Source: Streptomyces aureoverticillatus
GTDB lineage: Bacteria; Actinomycetota; Actinomycetes; Streptomycetales; Streptomycetaceae
Length of the DNA: 64,000 bases
Assembly: GCF_014649395.1 (NCBI RefSeq)
Contig: NZ_BMSY01000002.1
Coordinates: forward strand, 773,699-837,698
Direction of reading: 5' to 3'
Shown here piece by piece: positions 41,289 to 50,586 of this stretch (position 1 is the first letter of the stretch; the number at the start of each line of letters is the position of its first letter). Made by a program: the position numbers and the translations under genes. The notes below the pieces were generated by a model, which was not told where the DNA came from, searched no databases, and saw only the letters and a list, made by a program, of their open reading frames with translations.

Positions 41289-41957
41289 TCACGCCACCAA
41301 CCGCTCCGCGGTCTCCACGGCCTCCCCGAGGCTGTCCACGACGGGCACCCCGGCGGCTTGCAGGCTGGCCCGGCTGTGCGACCCACCGGTGTACAACACG
41401 GCCCGGGCCCCCACATGTGCCGCGGCCCGAGCGTCGTCAACGGCGTCCCCGATGACGACGACCTGCTCGGCGGCGACCCCGGCCAGCTCGGCGAGATGCC
41501 GCACCATCCGCTCGGCCTTCCCGGCATGGGAGGTGTCCGTACGCCCGTCGATCCGCACGAACCGCTCAGCGATCCCGTGCCGCCGCACGAGCGGCACCAA
41601 CTGCTCGTGCGGCGCCAGCGACAACAGCGACTGCGTACGCCCCTCGGCCTGCCGCACGGCGAGCAGCTCCGCGGCCCCCTCGGCGAGCCCGCACGCGTCC
41701 ACCCGCGCCCCGTAGTGCTTGTGGAAGACGGCGTCCATCACGAGCCACTCGTCCTCGCTGGGCAGCCGCCCCATCAACCGCTCGTAGAACAACGGCACCG
41801 GCACGCAGTACAGCTCCCGATACCGCTCCAGCGTGATCGGCTCCAGCCCGATCTCCAGGAACGACGCGTTCGTCGCCTCGATCACCGCGTCGATGTCGTG
41901 CAGAAGGGTCCCGTTCCAGTCCCAGACGATGTGCGCCCCGCGCTGCTGCGTCCCCAT
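41289..41957 (-). CDS. HAD-family hydrolase (phosphoglycolate-phosphatase-like)
   Basis: 222 aa from ATG 41957. Motif I is 'VWDWNGTLLHD' (nucleophile Asp13, with Asn15 instead of the usual second Asp, a common DxN variant). A helical cap ('ATNASFLEIGLEPITLERYR') follows, and motif IV is 'VVVIGDAVDDARAAAHVGA'. 'HAGKAERMVRHL' contains the motif III lysine. It probably dephosphorylates a small sugar or organic phosphate. Convergent with the DJ-1-like gene; the DUF6912 gene is upstream in the same direction and they may be co-transcribed (79-bp gap). Confidence 0.88.
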   Translation of the reverse strand: MGTQQRGAHIVWDWNGTLLHDIDAVIEATNASFLEIGLEPITLERYRELYCVPVPLFYERLMGRLPSEDEWLVMDAVFHKHYGARVDACGLAEGAAELLAVRQAEGRTQSLLSLAPHEQLVPLVRRHGIAERFVRIDGRTDTSHAGKAERMVRHLAELAGVAAEQVVVIGDAVDDARAAAHVGARAVLYTGGSHSRASLQAAGVPVVDSLGEAVETAERLVA

Positions 41958-42035
41958 GCCACGACGGTACCCGGCGCCACCGACAACACGTCCGGCACCG
42001 GGATTCACCCCGGTCCGAGCGCTGCCCGGGCCCGC

Positions 42036-42551
42036 CTAGGCCCCCGGCCCGACCAGGTTCGGGATCTCCTGCGTGGCGTACCAGAGCAGCTCGTGGTCCT
42101 CGGCGCCGTCCACGACGAACTGCGCGTCGTCGTCCCCCTGGTCCGCCGCCCCCAGCGCGTCGGCCGCCGCGGCGACGTCCGCCTCCGCGTCGTCGGAGTC
42201 CACGTGCACCGCGGCCGCCTTGGCCAGCGGCAGCGCGGTGGTGATCCGCACCTCGCCCAGCGCACCCCGGTCGAGCCCGCGGTCGGGGTCGGCGACGGCG
42301 GCCCCGTCCGGCACGTCGGCGGCGAGGACGACCCGCCGCCGCGCGGTCCCCGGCTCACCGGCCAGCATCCGCAGCGAGGCGAGCGCCGCCCGGTTCAGGG
42401 CCGCGTACTCCAGCTCCTCGACGTCGTCCGAGACGTACCACTCGCGCAGCGCGGGCGTCACGGCGTACGCGGTCAGCGGCCCGGGACCCAGCTCACCGGC
42501 CTCGTGCGCCTGCGCGAGACGGGGCAGTGTCAGGGGTACGTACACGCGCAT
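42036..42551 (-). CDS. DUF6912-type conserved actinobacterial protein
   Basis: 171 aa. It opens 'MRVYVPLTLPRLAQAHEAGE' and contains 'YAVTPALREWYVSDDVEELE' followed by an Arg-rich strand and a long acidic helix ('DDAEADVAAAADALGAADQG'), ending 'LLWYATQEIPNLVGPGA'. This pattern matches a conserved, uncharacterised actinobacterial family that I recall as DUF6912, found near secA in many genomes. There is no signal peptide, membrane segment or catalytic motif I can point to. It lies upstream of the HAD gene on the same strand and diverges from the Rv3235-like gene. Confidence 0.72.
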   Translation of the reverse strand: MRVYVPLTLPRLAQAHEAGELGPGPLTAYAVTPALREWYVSDDVEELEYAALNRAALASLRMLAGEPGTARRRVVLAADVPDGAAVADPDRGLDRGALGEVRITTALPLAKAAAVHVDSDDAEADVAAAADALGAADQGDDDAQFVVDGAEDHELLWYATQEIPNLVGPGA

Positions 42552-42865
42552 GACTGGCCGCTTTCGTAGTCGCCAAGGCTCCCGGGAGTGGCCTCCAGGA
42601 CTCCCGGGACGGGCCTTCAGGATACGTGCGCGCGTCCCCCTTCGAGCTGCCGCCCGCCTCCACGGCCCCGTCCACTCCGGTACGCCCCGTCACCCTGCTG
42701 CCCCGCCCGGGCACGGGGCCGTGGCCACCCCCACTCACCGTGATGAGTGAACTGCCCGCCTTCACCCGGGCCCCCTCCGAAGCCGTTGCGATGCCCTCCC
42801 CGGCGGCCGTACAAGATCCCCAGCAGAAAGTTACCGCCCGGTATCCGCGTGAACGGAGATCCCCC
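42552..42865. promoter_or_regulatory. 314-bp divergent gap before the Rv3235-like gene
   Basis: The left part presumably holds the DUF6912 promoter. An in-frame GTG at 42626 could extend the plus-strand gene by 80 Pro-rich codons, but GC3 drops in the last 20 codons before 42866, where a textbook Shine-Dalgarno appears, so I treat the interval as non-coding. No strong palindrome is seen. Confidence 0.4.
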
Positions 42866-43387
42866 ATGCACCAGCCCCCGCCCACCGACCTCCGCAAGAT
42901 CATGACCCGCCCCCGCCGCCCCGCGGGCACCCACCCCGGCGACACCCGTCCCCCCACAGCCCGCCCCGGCGACTCCCGCCCCGCCGGAACCCGCCCGCCC
43001 ACGGGCCGTCCGCCGGGCCGCAACGACCCGCGCCGCCCGGGCTCGCGGCCCCGCCGGGTCCCGGCCCAGCCGCCCCCGCACCCGGCCGAACTCTTCACCG
43101 AACTGCTGCTCCTGGTGCTCAGCGGCCAGCGCCCGGTGCACGCGGTGGCCCGCCACGTCGCCCACACCGCGTACGACGACCTGGTCCGCCTCGCCGAACG
43201 GCTGCCGCTGCGCTCCGTGGGCGGCCACCGCCCGGCCGTCCGGCGCGTCGGCCACTACGAGGTGCGCCCCGGGGTCTTCGAGGTCTTCGCCCGCGTCGGC
43301 GCGGGCCCGTCCCTGCGGGCGCTGGCGTTCCGGCTGCACCGGGGCGACGACGAGCGCTGGCGCTGCACGGCGGTGGAGGTGGGCTGA
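42866..43387 (+). CDS. Rv3235-family protein (secA neighbour)
   Basis: 173 aa from ATG 42866 (GGAG with 7 nt spacing). The N-terminal 70 residues are Pro/Arg-rich and disordered. The conserved C-terminal domain contains '[23 protein letters not shown]' (middle quoted: '[18 protein letters not shown]'), 'GHYEVRPGVFEVFARVG' and 'ALAFRLHRGDDERWRCTAVEVG'. This matches the actinobacterial Rv3235 family, which is found beside secA in mycobacteria as well. The function is unknown, and no membrane segment is present. It converges on secA, with a shared hairpin between the two stops. Confidence 0.78.
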   Translation: MHQPPPTDLRKIMTRPRRPAGTHPGDTRPPTARPGDSRPAGTRPPTGRPPGRNDPRRPGSRPRRVPAQPPPHPAELFTELLLLVLSGQRPVHAVARHVAHTAYDDLVRLAERLPLRSVGGHRPAVRRVGHYEVRPGVFEVFARVGAGPSLRALAFRLHRGDDERWRCTAVEVG

Positions 43388-43414
43388 CCGGCCCGCCGGA
43401 AGCGCCGACGCGAA

Positions 43415-43443
43415 GGGCCGGACACCACGTCGGTGCCCGGCCC
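43415..43443. terminator. Bidirectional hairpin between the Rv3235-like gene and secA
   Basis: GGGCCGG-A-CACC pairs with GGTG-C-CCGGCCC around a 5-nt loop with one mismatch, midway between two converging stop codons. Confidence 0.65.
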
Positions 43444-43540
43444 TCACTCAAGCCCTGCGTACCTGCGTACGCCCTTCAGAACGCGCCCCGCACACCCGGC
43501 CCGGGTCACCCCGTGACCGCGCTCCGCACGGCGCGCGGCG

Positions 43541-46363
43541 TCACTTCTTGCGGCGACGCCCGCCCTTCTGGGCCTTGCGCCGCTCCGCGCGGGTCATGCC
43601 GTCGCCGGAGGCCGTCGTGGAACCGGCCGGCTGGTCGGAGGTCGTGAAGTCGCCCTCGTCGACACCGCCCTCGGCGTTCGGCGCCTGGAAGTGCAGGCGG
43701 TCGGGGCGCTGCGGGGCGTCGAGGCCCTTGGCGCGGATCTCCGGGCGGCCGGCACCGGCCGGGACCGCGTCCTGGACGCCGTCCTTGGACAGCGACGGCG
43801 CGGCGTCCGCCACCGGGACCTCCTCGACCTGCTGCTCGACCTGGACCTCCAGGTTGAACAGATAGCCGACGGACTCCTCCTTGATGCCGTCCATCATGGC
43901 GTTGAACATGTCGAAGCCCTCGCGCTGGTACTCCACCAGCGGGTCCTTCTGCGCCATGGCGCGCAGGCCGATGCCCTCCTGGAGGTAGTCCATCTCGTAG
44001 AGGTGCTCGCGCCACTTGCGGTCGAGGACCGACAGGACGACCCGGCGCTCCAGCTCACGCATGATCTCGGAGCCGAGCTGCGCCTCACGGGCCTCGTACT
44101 GCTGGTGGATGTCGTCCTTGATGGCCTCGGAGATGAACTCGGCGGTCAGGCCCGCGCGGTCGCCGACCTCGTCCTCGAGCTCCTCGATGGTGACCTTCAC
44201 CGGGTAGAGCTGCTTGAAGGCGCTCCACAGGCGGTCCAGGTCCCACTCCTCGGCGAAGCCCTCGGCGGTCTCCGCGGAGACGTACGCGTCGATGGTGTCG
44301 TCCATGAAGTGCACGATCTGCTCGTGCAGGTCCTCGCCCTCCAGGACGCGACGGCGCTCTCCGTAGATGACCTCGCGCTGGCGGTTGAGGACCTCGTCGT
44401 ACTTGAGGACGTTCTTGCGGGTCTCGAAGTTCTGCTGCTCGACCTGCGACTGGGCGGACGCGATCGCGCGCGTCACCATCTTGTTCTCGATCGGCACGTC
44501 GTCGGGCACGTTGGCCATCGACATCACGCGCTCGACCATCTGGGCCTTGAACAGGCGCATCAGGTCGTCGCCGAGCGACAGGTAGAAGCGGGACTCACCG
44601 GGGTCGCCCTGACGGCCGGAACGACCGCGCAGCTGGTTGTCGATGCGGCGCGACTCGTGCCGCTCGGTACCGAGGACGTACAGCCCGCCGAGCGCGACGA
44701 CCTCCTCGAACTCGGCCTTCACGGCCTGCTCGGCCTTCTCCAGGGCGGCGGGCAGCGCGGCCGCCCACTCCTCGATGTGCTCCTCGGGGTCGAGACCGCG
44801 CTGGCGCAGCTCCGCCTCGGCGAGGTCGTCGGGGTTGCCGCCGAGCTTGATGTCGGTGCCTCGACCGGCCATGTTCGTGGCGACGGTGACGGCGCCCTTG
44901 CGGCCGGCCTGGGCGACGATCGTCGCCTCCCGGTCGTGCTGCTTGGCGTTCAGGACCTCGTGCTGGACGCCGCGCTTGGAGAGCTGCTGGGAGAGATACT
45001 CCGACTTCTCCACGGAGGTCGTGCCGACGAGGATCGGCTGACCCTTCTCGTGCTTCTCCGCGATGTCGTCGACGACGGCGGCGAACTTGGCGACCTCGGT
45101 GCGGTAGATCAGGTCCGACTGGTCGGCGCGGATCATCGGCCGGTTCGTCGGGATCGGGACGACGCCCAGCTTGTAGATCTGGTGGAACTCGGCGGCCTCG
45201 GTCATGGCCGTACCGGTCATGCCGGACAGCTTGTCGTAGAGCCGGAAGAAGTTCTGGAGGGTGATGGTCGCAAGGGTCTGGTTCTCGTCCTTGATGTCCA
45301 CCCCTTCCTTCGCCTCGATCGCCTGGTGCATGCCCTCGTTGTAGCGGCGGCCGGCGAGGATACGGCCGGTGTGCTCGTCGACGATCATGACTTCGCCGTC
45401 GATGACGACGTAGTCCTTGTCCTTCTTGAAGAGTTCCTTGGCCTTGATGGCGTTGTTCAGGTAACCGACGAGGGGGGTGTTCACCGACTCGTACAGGTTG
45501 TCGATGCCCAGCCAGTCCTCGACCTTGGCGACACCGGACTCGTGGATGCCTACGGTGCGCTTCTTCTCGTCGACCTCGTAGTCCCCGGTCTCCTCGATGC
45601 CCTTGAGGGGCTCGCCGGGCTTGCCCTTGGTGAGGCGGGTGACGAGCTTGGCGAAGTCGCCGTACCACTTGGTGGCCTGGTCGGCGGGGCCGGAGATGAT
45701 CAGCGGCGTACGCGCCTCGTCGACGAGGATCGAGTCGACCTCGTCCACGATCGCGTAGTTGTGGCCGCGCTGGACCAGCTCGTCCTTGGACCACGCCATG
45801 TTGTCGCGGAGGTAGTCGAAGCCGAACTCGTTGTTCGTGCCGTAGGTGATGTCGCAGTTGTACATCTCGCGGCGCTGCGCGGGCGGCATGTTGGCGAGGA
45901 TGCAGCCGACGCTCAGCCCGAGGAACTTGTGGACGCGGCCCATCATTTCGGAGTCGCGCTCGGCCAGATAGTCGTTGACCGTGATCAGGTGCACGCCCTT
46001 GCCCGAGAGTGCGTTCAGATACGCGGGCAGGGTGCCGACCAGCGTCTTGCCCTCACCGGTCTTCATCTCCGCGACATAGCCGAGGTGCAGCGCCGCGCCG
46101 CCCATCATCTGCACGTCGTAATGACGCTGGCCGAGGACGCGCTTGGCGGCCTCACGCACGGTGGCGAAGGCCTCCGGCAGGAGGTCGTCGAGGGTTTCGC
46201 CGTCGGCGAACCGCTCCTTGTACTCAGCGGTCAGCGCGCGCAGCTCGGCGTCGGAGAGGGTGGTGAAGTCCTCTTCGATGGAGTTGACCTGGTCCGCGAT
46301 GCGGTGCAGCTTGCGCAGGATCTTGCCTTCGCCTGCACGCATGATCTTTGAGAGGACGGACAC
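43541..46363 (-). CDS. secA: Preprotein translocase ATPase SecA
   Basis: 940 aa from GTG 46363, with AAGGAG upstream. Walker A 'TGEGKT' is at residues 102-107 and the DEAD-type Walker B is '[16 protein letters not shown]'. '[18 protein letters not shown]' and '[20 protein letters not shown]' are the nucleotide-binding-fold 2 motifs, and the preprotein cross-linking and helical scaffold regions are complete. The C-terminus ends in a basic '[18 protein letters not shown]' and lacks the CxCxSGxxxxxCH zinc motif used for SecB binding in proteobacteria, as expected in actinobacteria, which generally lack SecB. It drives export through SecYEG. The gene is single and monocistronic by context. Confidence 0.97.
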   Translation of the reverse strand: MSVLSKIMRAGEGKILRKLHRIADQVNSIEEDFTTLSDAELRALTAEYKERFADGETLDDLLPEAFATVREAAKRVLGQRHYDVQMMGGAALHLGYVAEMKTGEGKTLVGTLPAYLNALSGKGVHLITVNDYLAERDSEMMGRVHKFLGLSVGCILANMPPAQRREMYNCDITYGTNNEFGFDYLRDNMAWSKDELVQRGHNYAIVDEVDSILVDEARTPLIISGPADQATKWYGDFAKLVTRLTKGKPGEPLKGIEETGDYEVDEKKRTVGIHESGVAKVEDWLGIDNLYESVNTPLVGYLNNAIKAKELFKKDKDYVVIDGEVMIVDEHTGRILAGRRYNEGMHQAIEAKEGVDIKDENQTLATITLQNFFRLYDKLSGMTGTAMTEAAEFHQIYKLGVVPIPTNRPMIRADQSDLIYRTEVAKFAAVVDDIAEKHEKGQPILVGTTSVEKSEYLSQQLSKRGVQHEVLNAKQHDREATIVAQAGRKGAVTVATNMAGRGTDIKLGGNPDDLAEAELRQRGLDPEEHIEEWAAALPAALEKAEQAVKAEFEEVVALGGLYVLGTERHESRRIDNQLRGRSGRQGDPGESRFYLSLGDDLMRLFKAQMVERVMSMANVPDDVPIENKMVTRAIASAQSQVEQQNFETRKNVLKYDEVLNRQREVIYGERRRVLEGEDLHEQIVHFMDDTIDAYVSAETAEGFAEEWDLDRLWSAFKQLYPVKVTIEELEDEVGDRAGLTAEFISEAIKDDIHQQYEAREAQLGSEIMRELERRVVLSVLDRKWREHLYEMDYLQEGIGLRAMAQKDPLVEYQREGFDMFNAMMDGIKEESVGYLFNLEVQVEQQVEEVPVADAAPSLSKDGVQDAVPAGAGRPEIRAKGLDAPQRPDRLHFQAPNAEGGVDEGDFTTSDQPAGSTTASGDGMTRAERRKAQKGGRRRKK

Positions 46364-46629
46364 GGGGGTTGGTCTCCTTGCCGGTCGGGCCTGGCACGGT
46401 CGGTTTTACTCGTCGGGCAACGGCCATCGTATGCGAGGACCCGGCCGCCCCGGGAGGTCTGCCAGTACGTCAACGGACGGGCACCCGTGAAGGTGCCGCT
46501 TCCACCCCGGGAATCCTTGCCCCGCAAGGCCCGGAGCCGCGCCCCACAAGCCGCTCTCCGACACCGCCCCGGCACCGCACCGGCACAAACCGCTGGCGTC
46601 ATTTCGTCCGCCCCCAGCAGAATCAGCCG

Positions 46630-47208
46630 ATGGAGCCCGTCACGCTGACCACCGAGCGCCTGCTGCTGCGCGCCTTCACTCCGGACGACACCGACGAGGT
46701 CTACGCGGCCTGCCAGGACCCCGAGATCCAGCGCTGGACCACGATCCCCTCGCCCTACGCGCGCGCGGACGCCGAGGGCTTCGTCGGCCGCATGGTCCCG
46801 GACGGCTGGCGCTACGACACCGAGTACGCCTGGGCGGTGCGCCCGCGCGGCGGCGGCCCGCTGCTCGCCGCGACGAGCCTGCACCACCCGCGCGCGGGCG
46901 CCTGGGAGATCGGCTTCTGGACCGGCAGGGAACACCGCGGCCAGGGCTACATGACGGAAGCAGTGCAGGCCCTGGCCCACTGGGCCTTCGAACGCCTCGG
47001 CTGCACCCGCCTGGAATGGCGCGCCGAGGTCGGCAACAAGGGCTCCCGCGCGGTAGCCGAAAAGGCGGGCTTCACCATGGAGGGCACCCTCCGCGCGGCC
47101 CTCCTCAACAAGGGCACCCTCCGCGACTGTTGGGTGGGCGCCCTCCTCCCTTCGGACATCGGCCTCCCGTCCCAACAGCCGTACCTGCCGACGCCCGATC
47201 CGGCCTGA
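46630..47208 (+). CDS. GNAT-family N-acetyltransferase (RimJ/RimL-like)
   Basis: 192 aa. It opens 'LTTERLLLRAFTPDDTDEV', the usual start of Acetyltransf_3 proteins. The acetyl-CoA loop is 'REHRGQGYMTEAVQALAHWA', followed by 'RLEWRAEVGNKGSRAVAEKA' and 'GFTMEGTLRAALLNKG', which match the ribosomal-protein and amino-acid acetyltransferase branch. It uses acetyl-CoA to acetylate an amine on a protein or small molecule. Divergent from secA with 266 bp between. No partner gene suggests the substrate. Confidence 0.88.
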   Translation: MEPVTLTTERLLLRAFTPDDTDEVYAACQDPEIQRWTTIPSPYARADAEGFVGRMVPDGWRYDTEYAWAVRPRGGGPLLAATSLHHPRAGAWEIGFWTGREHRGQGYMTEAVQALAHWAFERLGCTRLEWRAEVGNKGSRAVAEKAGFTMEGTLRAALLNKGTLRDCWVGALLPSDIGLPSQQPYLPTPDPA

Positions 47209-47226
47209 GCCCGCGAAGAACCAGCC

Positions 47227-47329
47227 CGTCCGGCGCTTGAGGACGAGGCCGAAGGCCGATCAACGGTGGAATGTCCCACCCGAACGGGACACCCACCAGG
47301 CTGGGGTCCAGGGGGCGCGGCGCCCCTGG
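47227..47329. repeat. Dispersed Streptomyces repeat and terminator-like hairpin
   Basis: 47227-47247 is a single, slightly altered copy of the core repeated at 3889-4000. At 47308-47329, CCAGGGG and CCCCTGG flank a GC-rich centre, forming a hairpin after the GNAT gene. Both lie between two genes of the same orientation. Confidence 0.65.
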
Positions 47330-47435
47330 TTTCGGAGAAGGGGCGGGCCTGGGGCGCCCCGCGAGGCCCCACCCACCCGCACCCACACACAGCCACCCAC
47401 CCCCACTGTCAGACCCTCCCCCTATCGTTCCGAAC

Positions 47436-48602
47436 ATGACCACGAGCATGCCGCGCCCCGAGACAGCCCTCTCCGCAGCCGAGGCCCGCCGCATCGCCCT
47501 ACGGGCGCAGGGCTTCCTGGGCGCCCCCGACCGCAGGTCGGGCGTCCGCGGCGTGCTCCGCCACCTCGGCGCCGTCCAGCTGGACACGATCTCGGTCCTG
47601 GCCCGCTCCCACGAACTGATTCCGTATGCCCGCCTGGGCGCGGTAGGCCGCAAAAAGGTCGAAGACGCGTACTGGACGCAGACGCACGCCTTCGAGTACT
47701 GGTCCCACGCGGCCTGCATCCTCCCCATCGAGGAGTGGCCCCACTTCGCCTTCCGCCGCCGCGCCTACCGCGCCCGTCCGCACTGGCACCACGACCTCCC
47801 GGACGGCGCGTACGACCAGGTGATCAAGCAGCTCCGCGCCGAAGGCCCCCTGACGGCCACCGAGTTGGGCGGCGCGAAGAACAAGGGCGAGTGGTGGGAC
47901 TGGTCCGACTCCAAGATCGCGGTGGAGCGCGCGCTGATGTACGGCGAGGTGGTGTGCACGGAGCGCCGCTCCTGGAAGCGGGTGTACGACCTCGCGGAGC
48001 GCGCCATCCCGGACGAGTTGCTGCACGACGACCTGGACGACACGGAGTGCGTGCGCCGCCTGGTCCGCCTGGCCGGCCAGTCCCTGGGCGTCGGCACGCG
48101 CGCGGACATCGCCGACTACCACCGCCTCAAGGGCGAGCAGTTCGACGCGGTGGTCGCGGACTCGGGCCTGGTCCCGGTGACCGTGGAGGGCTGGGACAAG
48201 CCCGCCTGGGCGGACCCGAAGGCCCTGGCCACACCCCCGCGCGGCCGCCACCGCACGACGCTGCTGTCGCCGTTCGACTCCCTGATCTGGGAGCGTGCGC
48301 GCACGGAGCGGATATTCGGCTTCACCCACCGCCTGGAGGCGTACGTCCCCAAGCCGAAGCGGGTGTACGGCTACTTCGCGATGCCGGTGCTCGCGGGCGG
48401 CCGGCTGGTCGGCCGCGTGGACCCCGCCCGCGAGGGCCGCACGCTGGTCGCCAAGCAGGTGTCCCTGGACGGCCCCAAGGCGGTGCCGTCCGTCGCACAG
48501 GCCCTGCTCGAGGCGGCACAGTGGGTGGGCTGTGATTCCGTACGCATAGAGCGAGTGGACCGCCCGGAGCTTGCGGCGGACCTGGTCCGCGCAGTGAGCT
48601 GA
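47436..48602 (+). CDS. Winged-helix AlkZ/YcaQ-family DNA glycosylase-like protein
   Basis: 388 aa from ATG 47436. The N-terminal part has 'ALSAAEARRIALRAQGFLG' and the family's catalytic 'VQLDTISVLARSHEL' (the QxD motif of AlkZ/YcaQ). Winged-helix segments follow ('VIKQLRAEGPLTATELGG'). The C-terminal beta-barrel-like part contains 'LLSPFDSLIWERARTERIFGF' (quoted in part: 'LLSPFDSLIWERARTERI') and ends 'RIERVDRPELAADLV'. Characterised members remove bases to unhook DNA interstrand crosslinks or excise bulky adducts. In Streptomyces several paralogues exist, some tied to antibiotic resistance; no biosynthetic cluster is adjacent, so this is more likely a housekeeping YcaQ type. Confidence 0.87.
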   Translation: MTTSMPRPETALSAAEARRIALRAQGFLGAPDRRSGVRGVLRHLGAVQLDTISVLARSHELIPYARLGAVGRKKVEDAYWTQTHAFEYWSHAACILPIEEWPHFAFRRRAYRARPHWHHDLPDGAYDQVIKQLRAEGPLTATELGGAKNKGEWWDWSDSKIAVERALMYGEVVCTERRSWKRVYDLAERAIPDELLHDDLDDTECVRRLVRLAGQSLGVGTRADIADYHRLKGEQFDAVVADSGLVPVTVEGWDKPAWADPKALATPPRGRHRTTLLSPFDSLIWERARTERIFGFTHRLEAYVPKPKRVYGYFAMPVLAGGRLVGRVDPAREGRTLVAKQVSLDGPKAVPSVAQALLEAAQWVGCDSVRIERVDRPELAADLVRAVS

Positions 48603-48606
48603 CGCC

Positions 48607-48650
48607 TGCCCGGGGGCAGCGGATCTTGGGTGCCCGGGGTCAGCGGATCT
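48607..48650. repeat. 24-bp direct duplication over the response-regulator stop codon
   Basis: Two 20-bp blocks, at 48607-48626 and 48631-48650, differ at one base and repeat with a 24-bp period. The second contains the last codons and TGA of the minus-strand regulator gene; the first lies just past the stop. Confidence 0.85.
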
Positions 48651-49383
48651 CGAGAATCTTCTCCCGCATCGCGTACACCACGGCCTCCATCCTGGAGTGC
48701 AGCTGCAGCTTCTCCAGGATGTTGCGCACGTGGTTCTTCACGGTGTTCTCGGAGATGAACAACTCCTTGGCGATGTCGCGGTTGTTCATCCCCGTGGCGA
48801 CGAGCTTGAGGACTTCCAGCTCCCTGTCGGTCAGCCGGGGCGCGGGCACGAGCCGGCGCTCGTCCGTCCGCTGGATCATCGACTTGAACTCGGTGAGCAG
48901 CTTCGAGGCCATCGACGGACTGATCTGCGACTGCCCGTCGGCCACCGCGCGAATCGCCGTGGCCACCTCGTCCGTGGAGATCTCCTTGAGGAGATAACCG
49001 GTCGCTCCGGCCTTGATCGCGTCGTAGAGGTCCGCTTCCTCGTCGCTGATCGTCAGCATGATGATCTTCGCGCTGGGGGCCACCTCCTTGATGGAGGTGC
49101 ACGCCTCGATACCGCCGCGCTTCGGCATCCGTACGTCCATGAGCACGATGTCCGGCAGCAGGTCGGCGGCCTTGTCCACCGCCTCGGCGCCGTCACCCGC
49201 CTCCCCGACCACCTGGATGTCCTCCTCGGCGGCTAGGACGATCTCCAGGCCGCGGCGGAAGAGCGCGTGGTCGTCCACGACCAGGACCCGGATGGGTTCC
49301 TTGCGCGGGGCGCCCGCGTCCGTGCCGATGCCGATGCCGTCACCGGCATCCTCGCTCCGCATCGGTCCGAAGCTGTCCGCCAT
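48640..49383 (-). CDS. NarL/LuxR-family response regulator (orphan)
   Basis: 247 aa from ATG 49383 with GGGAGGA directly upstream. The receiver domain begins 'IRVLVVDDHALFRRGLEIVL' with Asp83 in 'PDIVLMDVRMPKRGGIEA', and 'GATGYLLKEISTDEVATAI' covers the conserved Lys. The LuxR helix-turn-helix is 'LTDRELEVLKLVATGMNNRD' and 'ISENTVKNHVRNILEKL'. The N-terminal 30 residues are an acidic extension. No kinase gene is adjacent, so it is an orphan regulator, as is common between hpf and secA in Streptomyces. Its stop codon lies in a duplicated 24-bp block. Confidence 0.92.
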   Translation of the reverse strand: MADSFGPMRSEDAGDGIGIGTDAGAPRKEPIRVLVVDDHALFRRGLEIVLAAEEDIQVVGEAGDGAEAVDKAADLLPDIVLMDVRMPKRGGIEACTSIKEVAPSAKIIMLTISDEEADLYDAIKAGATGYLLKEISTDEVATAIRAVADGQSQISPSMASKLLTEFKSMIQRTDERRLVPAPRLTDRELEVLKLVATGMNNRDIAKELFISENTVKNHVRNILEKLQLHSRMEAVVYAMREKILEIR

Positions 49384-49517
49384 CGTTCCTCCCCCTGAAG
49401 GCCAGGGCCCGTCTTCTGCCTTGGCTGCACCAACCCTGGGCAGAGTCAAGCGGGTTGGGCCGTCGCGCCCATGATTCCATGTCCGGCCCCCCGGTCGTGC
49501 CCACAGTGGTCGCACGG

Positions 49518-49556
49518 GGGTGCCCCTGGGGGCGCACACGCGCTCCAGGGGCACCC
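49518..49556 (-). terminator. Hairpin terminator downstream of hpf
   Basis: GGGTGCCCCTGG (49518-49529) and CCAGGGGCACCC (49545-49556) form a perfect 12-bp stem with a 15-nt loop, 24 bp past the hpf stop. Confidence 0.7.
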
Positions 49557-49579
49557 GTCAGTGCGCTCCGCCGGGGTTG

Positions 49580-50272
49580 TCAGCCGCCCAGGGCACTGCC
49601 CCCGCCCGCCGACTGCGGATGGGTGACCATGGGGTCGGTGTTGAGGTGGATGACGCCGTAGTCGTAGGCGTGCCTGCGGTAGACGACGCTGGGTTCCTTG
49701 GTCTCGGAGTCGATGAAGAGATAGAAGTCGTGTCCGACGAGTTCCATCTCGTACAGCGCCTGGTCCAGGGACATGGGGGCCGCGACGTGCGTCTTCTCGC
49801 GGACCACGAGGGGGCCTTCGCCCTGGATCTCCAGCGTGCCGATCCTGGTGGTGGGCACGCCTTCCGGCTCTTCGTCACGGACCAGGCTGCCGTCCCCGTT
49901 GAGATGCGCCGCGTCCGGGACGTGGGTGGCCACTTCGGCTGCGGTGAGCCTGCCGTTGCCGCGCCTGTTGTGCCGCTTCTCGTGCTGCTTGCGCAGTCGC
50001 GCCTCCAGCTTGGCGGTGGCCAGGTCGAGCGCCGCGTACGGATCTGACGCCGAGGCCTCCGCACGGATCACGGGTCCACGTCCACGGACGGTGATCTCCA
50101 CGCGGTCGGAACGGTCGGCCTGACGCGGGTTGGTTTCCTTGGACACCTCGACGTCGAGGCTGATCACCTTGCCGTCGAGCTTCTGGATCTTCTCCAGCTT
50201 CAGCTTCTCGGCCACGTGCTTGCGGAACCGCTCGGGCACCTCGGTCTTGCGGCCCTTGACGACGATGTCCAC
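49580..50272 (-). CDS. hpf: Ribosome hibernation-promoting factor, long form
   Basis: 230 aa from GTG 50272 with GGAGT upstream. The N-terminal HPF/YfiA domain (about 1-105) starts 'DIVVKGRKTEVPERFRKHVA' and has 'RVEITVRGRGPVIRAEASA' and 'LDLATAKLEARLRKQHEKRH'. A linker leads to the C-terminal S30AE_C domain ('KTHVAAPMSLDQALYEMEL', 'FLFIDSETKEPSVVYRRHAY'-like strand 'DSETKEPSVVYRRHAYDYG'), which dimerises 70S ribosomes into inactive 100S particles. Long HPF is usual in actinobacteria. The C-terminal tail is Gly/Ser-rich. It sits between comF and the orphan response regulator; the 314-bp upstream gap contains its promoter. Confidence 0.95.
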   Translation of the reverse strand: MDIVVKGRKTEVPERFRKHVAEKLKLEKIQKLDGKVISLDVEVSKETNPRQADRSDRVEITVRGRGPVIRAEASASDPYAALDLATAKLEARLRKQHEKRHNRRGNGRLTAAEVATHVPDAAHLNGDGSLVRDEEPEGVPTTRIGTLEIQGEGPLVVREKTHVAAPMSLDQALYEMELVGHDFYLFIDSETKEPSVVYRRHAYDYGVIHLNTDPMVTHPQSAGGGSALGG

Positions 50273-50586
50273 GCAGAACTCCGTTCCGGATCGCTCCGCT
50301 GCTTCGGCGGAGCTTCTCCCTCTTGCACCAGGCCCCGGAAACTCCCGGAGCCTCGGACTCGGTGACTTCCACCTCCTCCTCCCCCGTGGACAAGATCTCC
50401 ACCCCACCGGCCTCGGGTGATTGCAGAAAACCCATGCGCCGGCAATCCGATATGCGAGGGGCGCTGTCCGCCGTTCCTCACAACCGAACATATCTCGCCC
50501 GGACGGATGTCGTCACCCTCTACTGACACGTACCTCCATTCGGGTGGATAGGCCCTCTCACTACCTGCAACGATGAAAGTTCTCGG
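50273..50586. promoter_or_regulatory. 314-bp gap upstream of hpf
   Basis: No gene is supported. The gap runs between the comF stop and the hpf start and is AT-richer than the flanking genes, notably near 50430-50580. A small stem (CTCCGC/GCGGAG around 50294-50312) lies in the hpf leader about 20 nt before its start and could affect translation. I cannot assign a sigma-factor class with confidence. Confidence 0.35.

Noticed and set aside
42626..42865. Upstream GTG start adding 80 residues to the Rv3235-like protein
   Set aside because: GC3 falls just before 42866 and an ideal GGAG precedes that ATG; the extension is low-complexity. I am not fully certain.
43691..46351. An 886-codon open frame on the plus strand opposite secA
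   Set aside because: Same shadow effect; the secA frame carries all expected motifs end to end.
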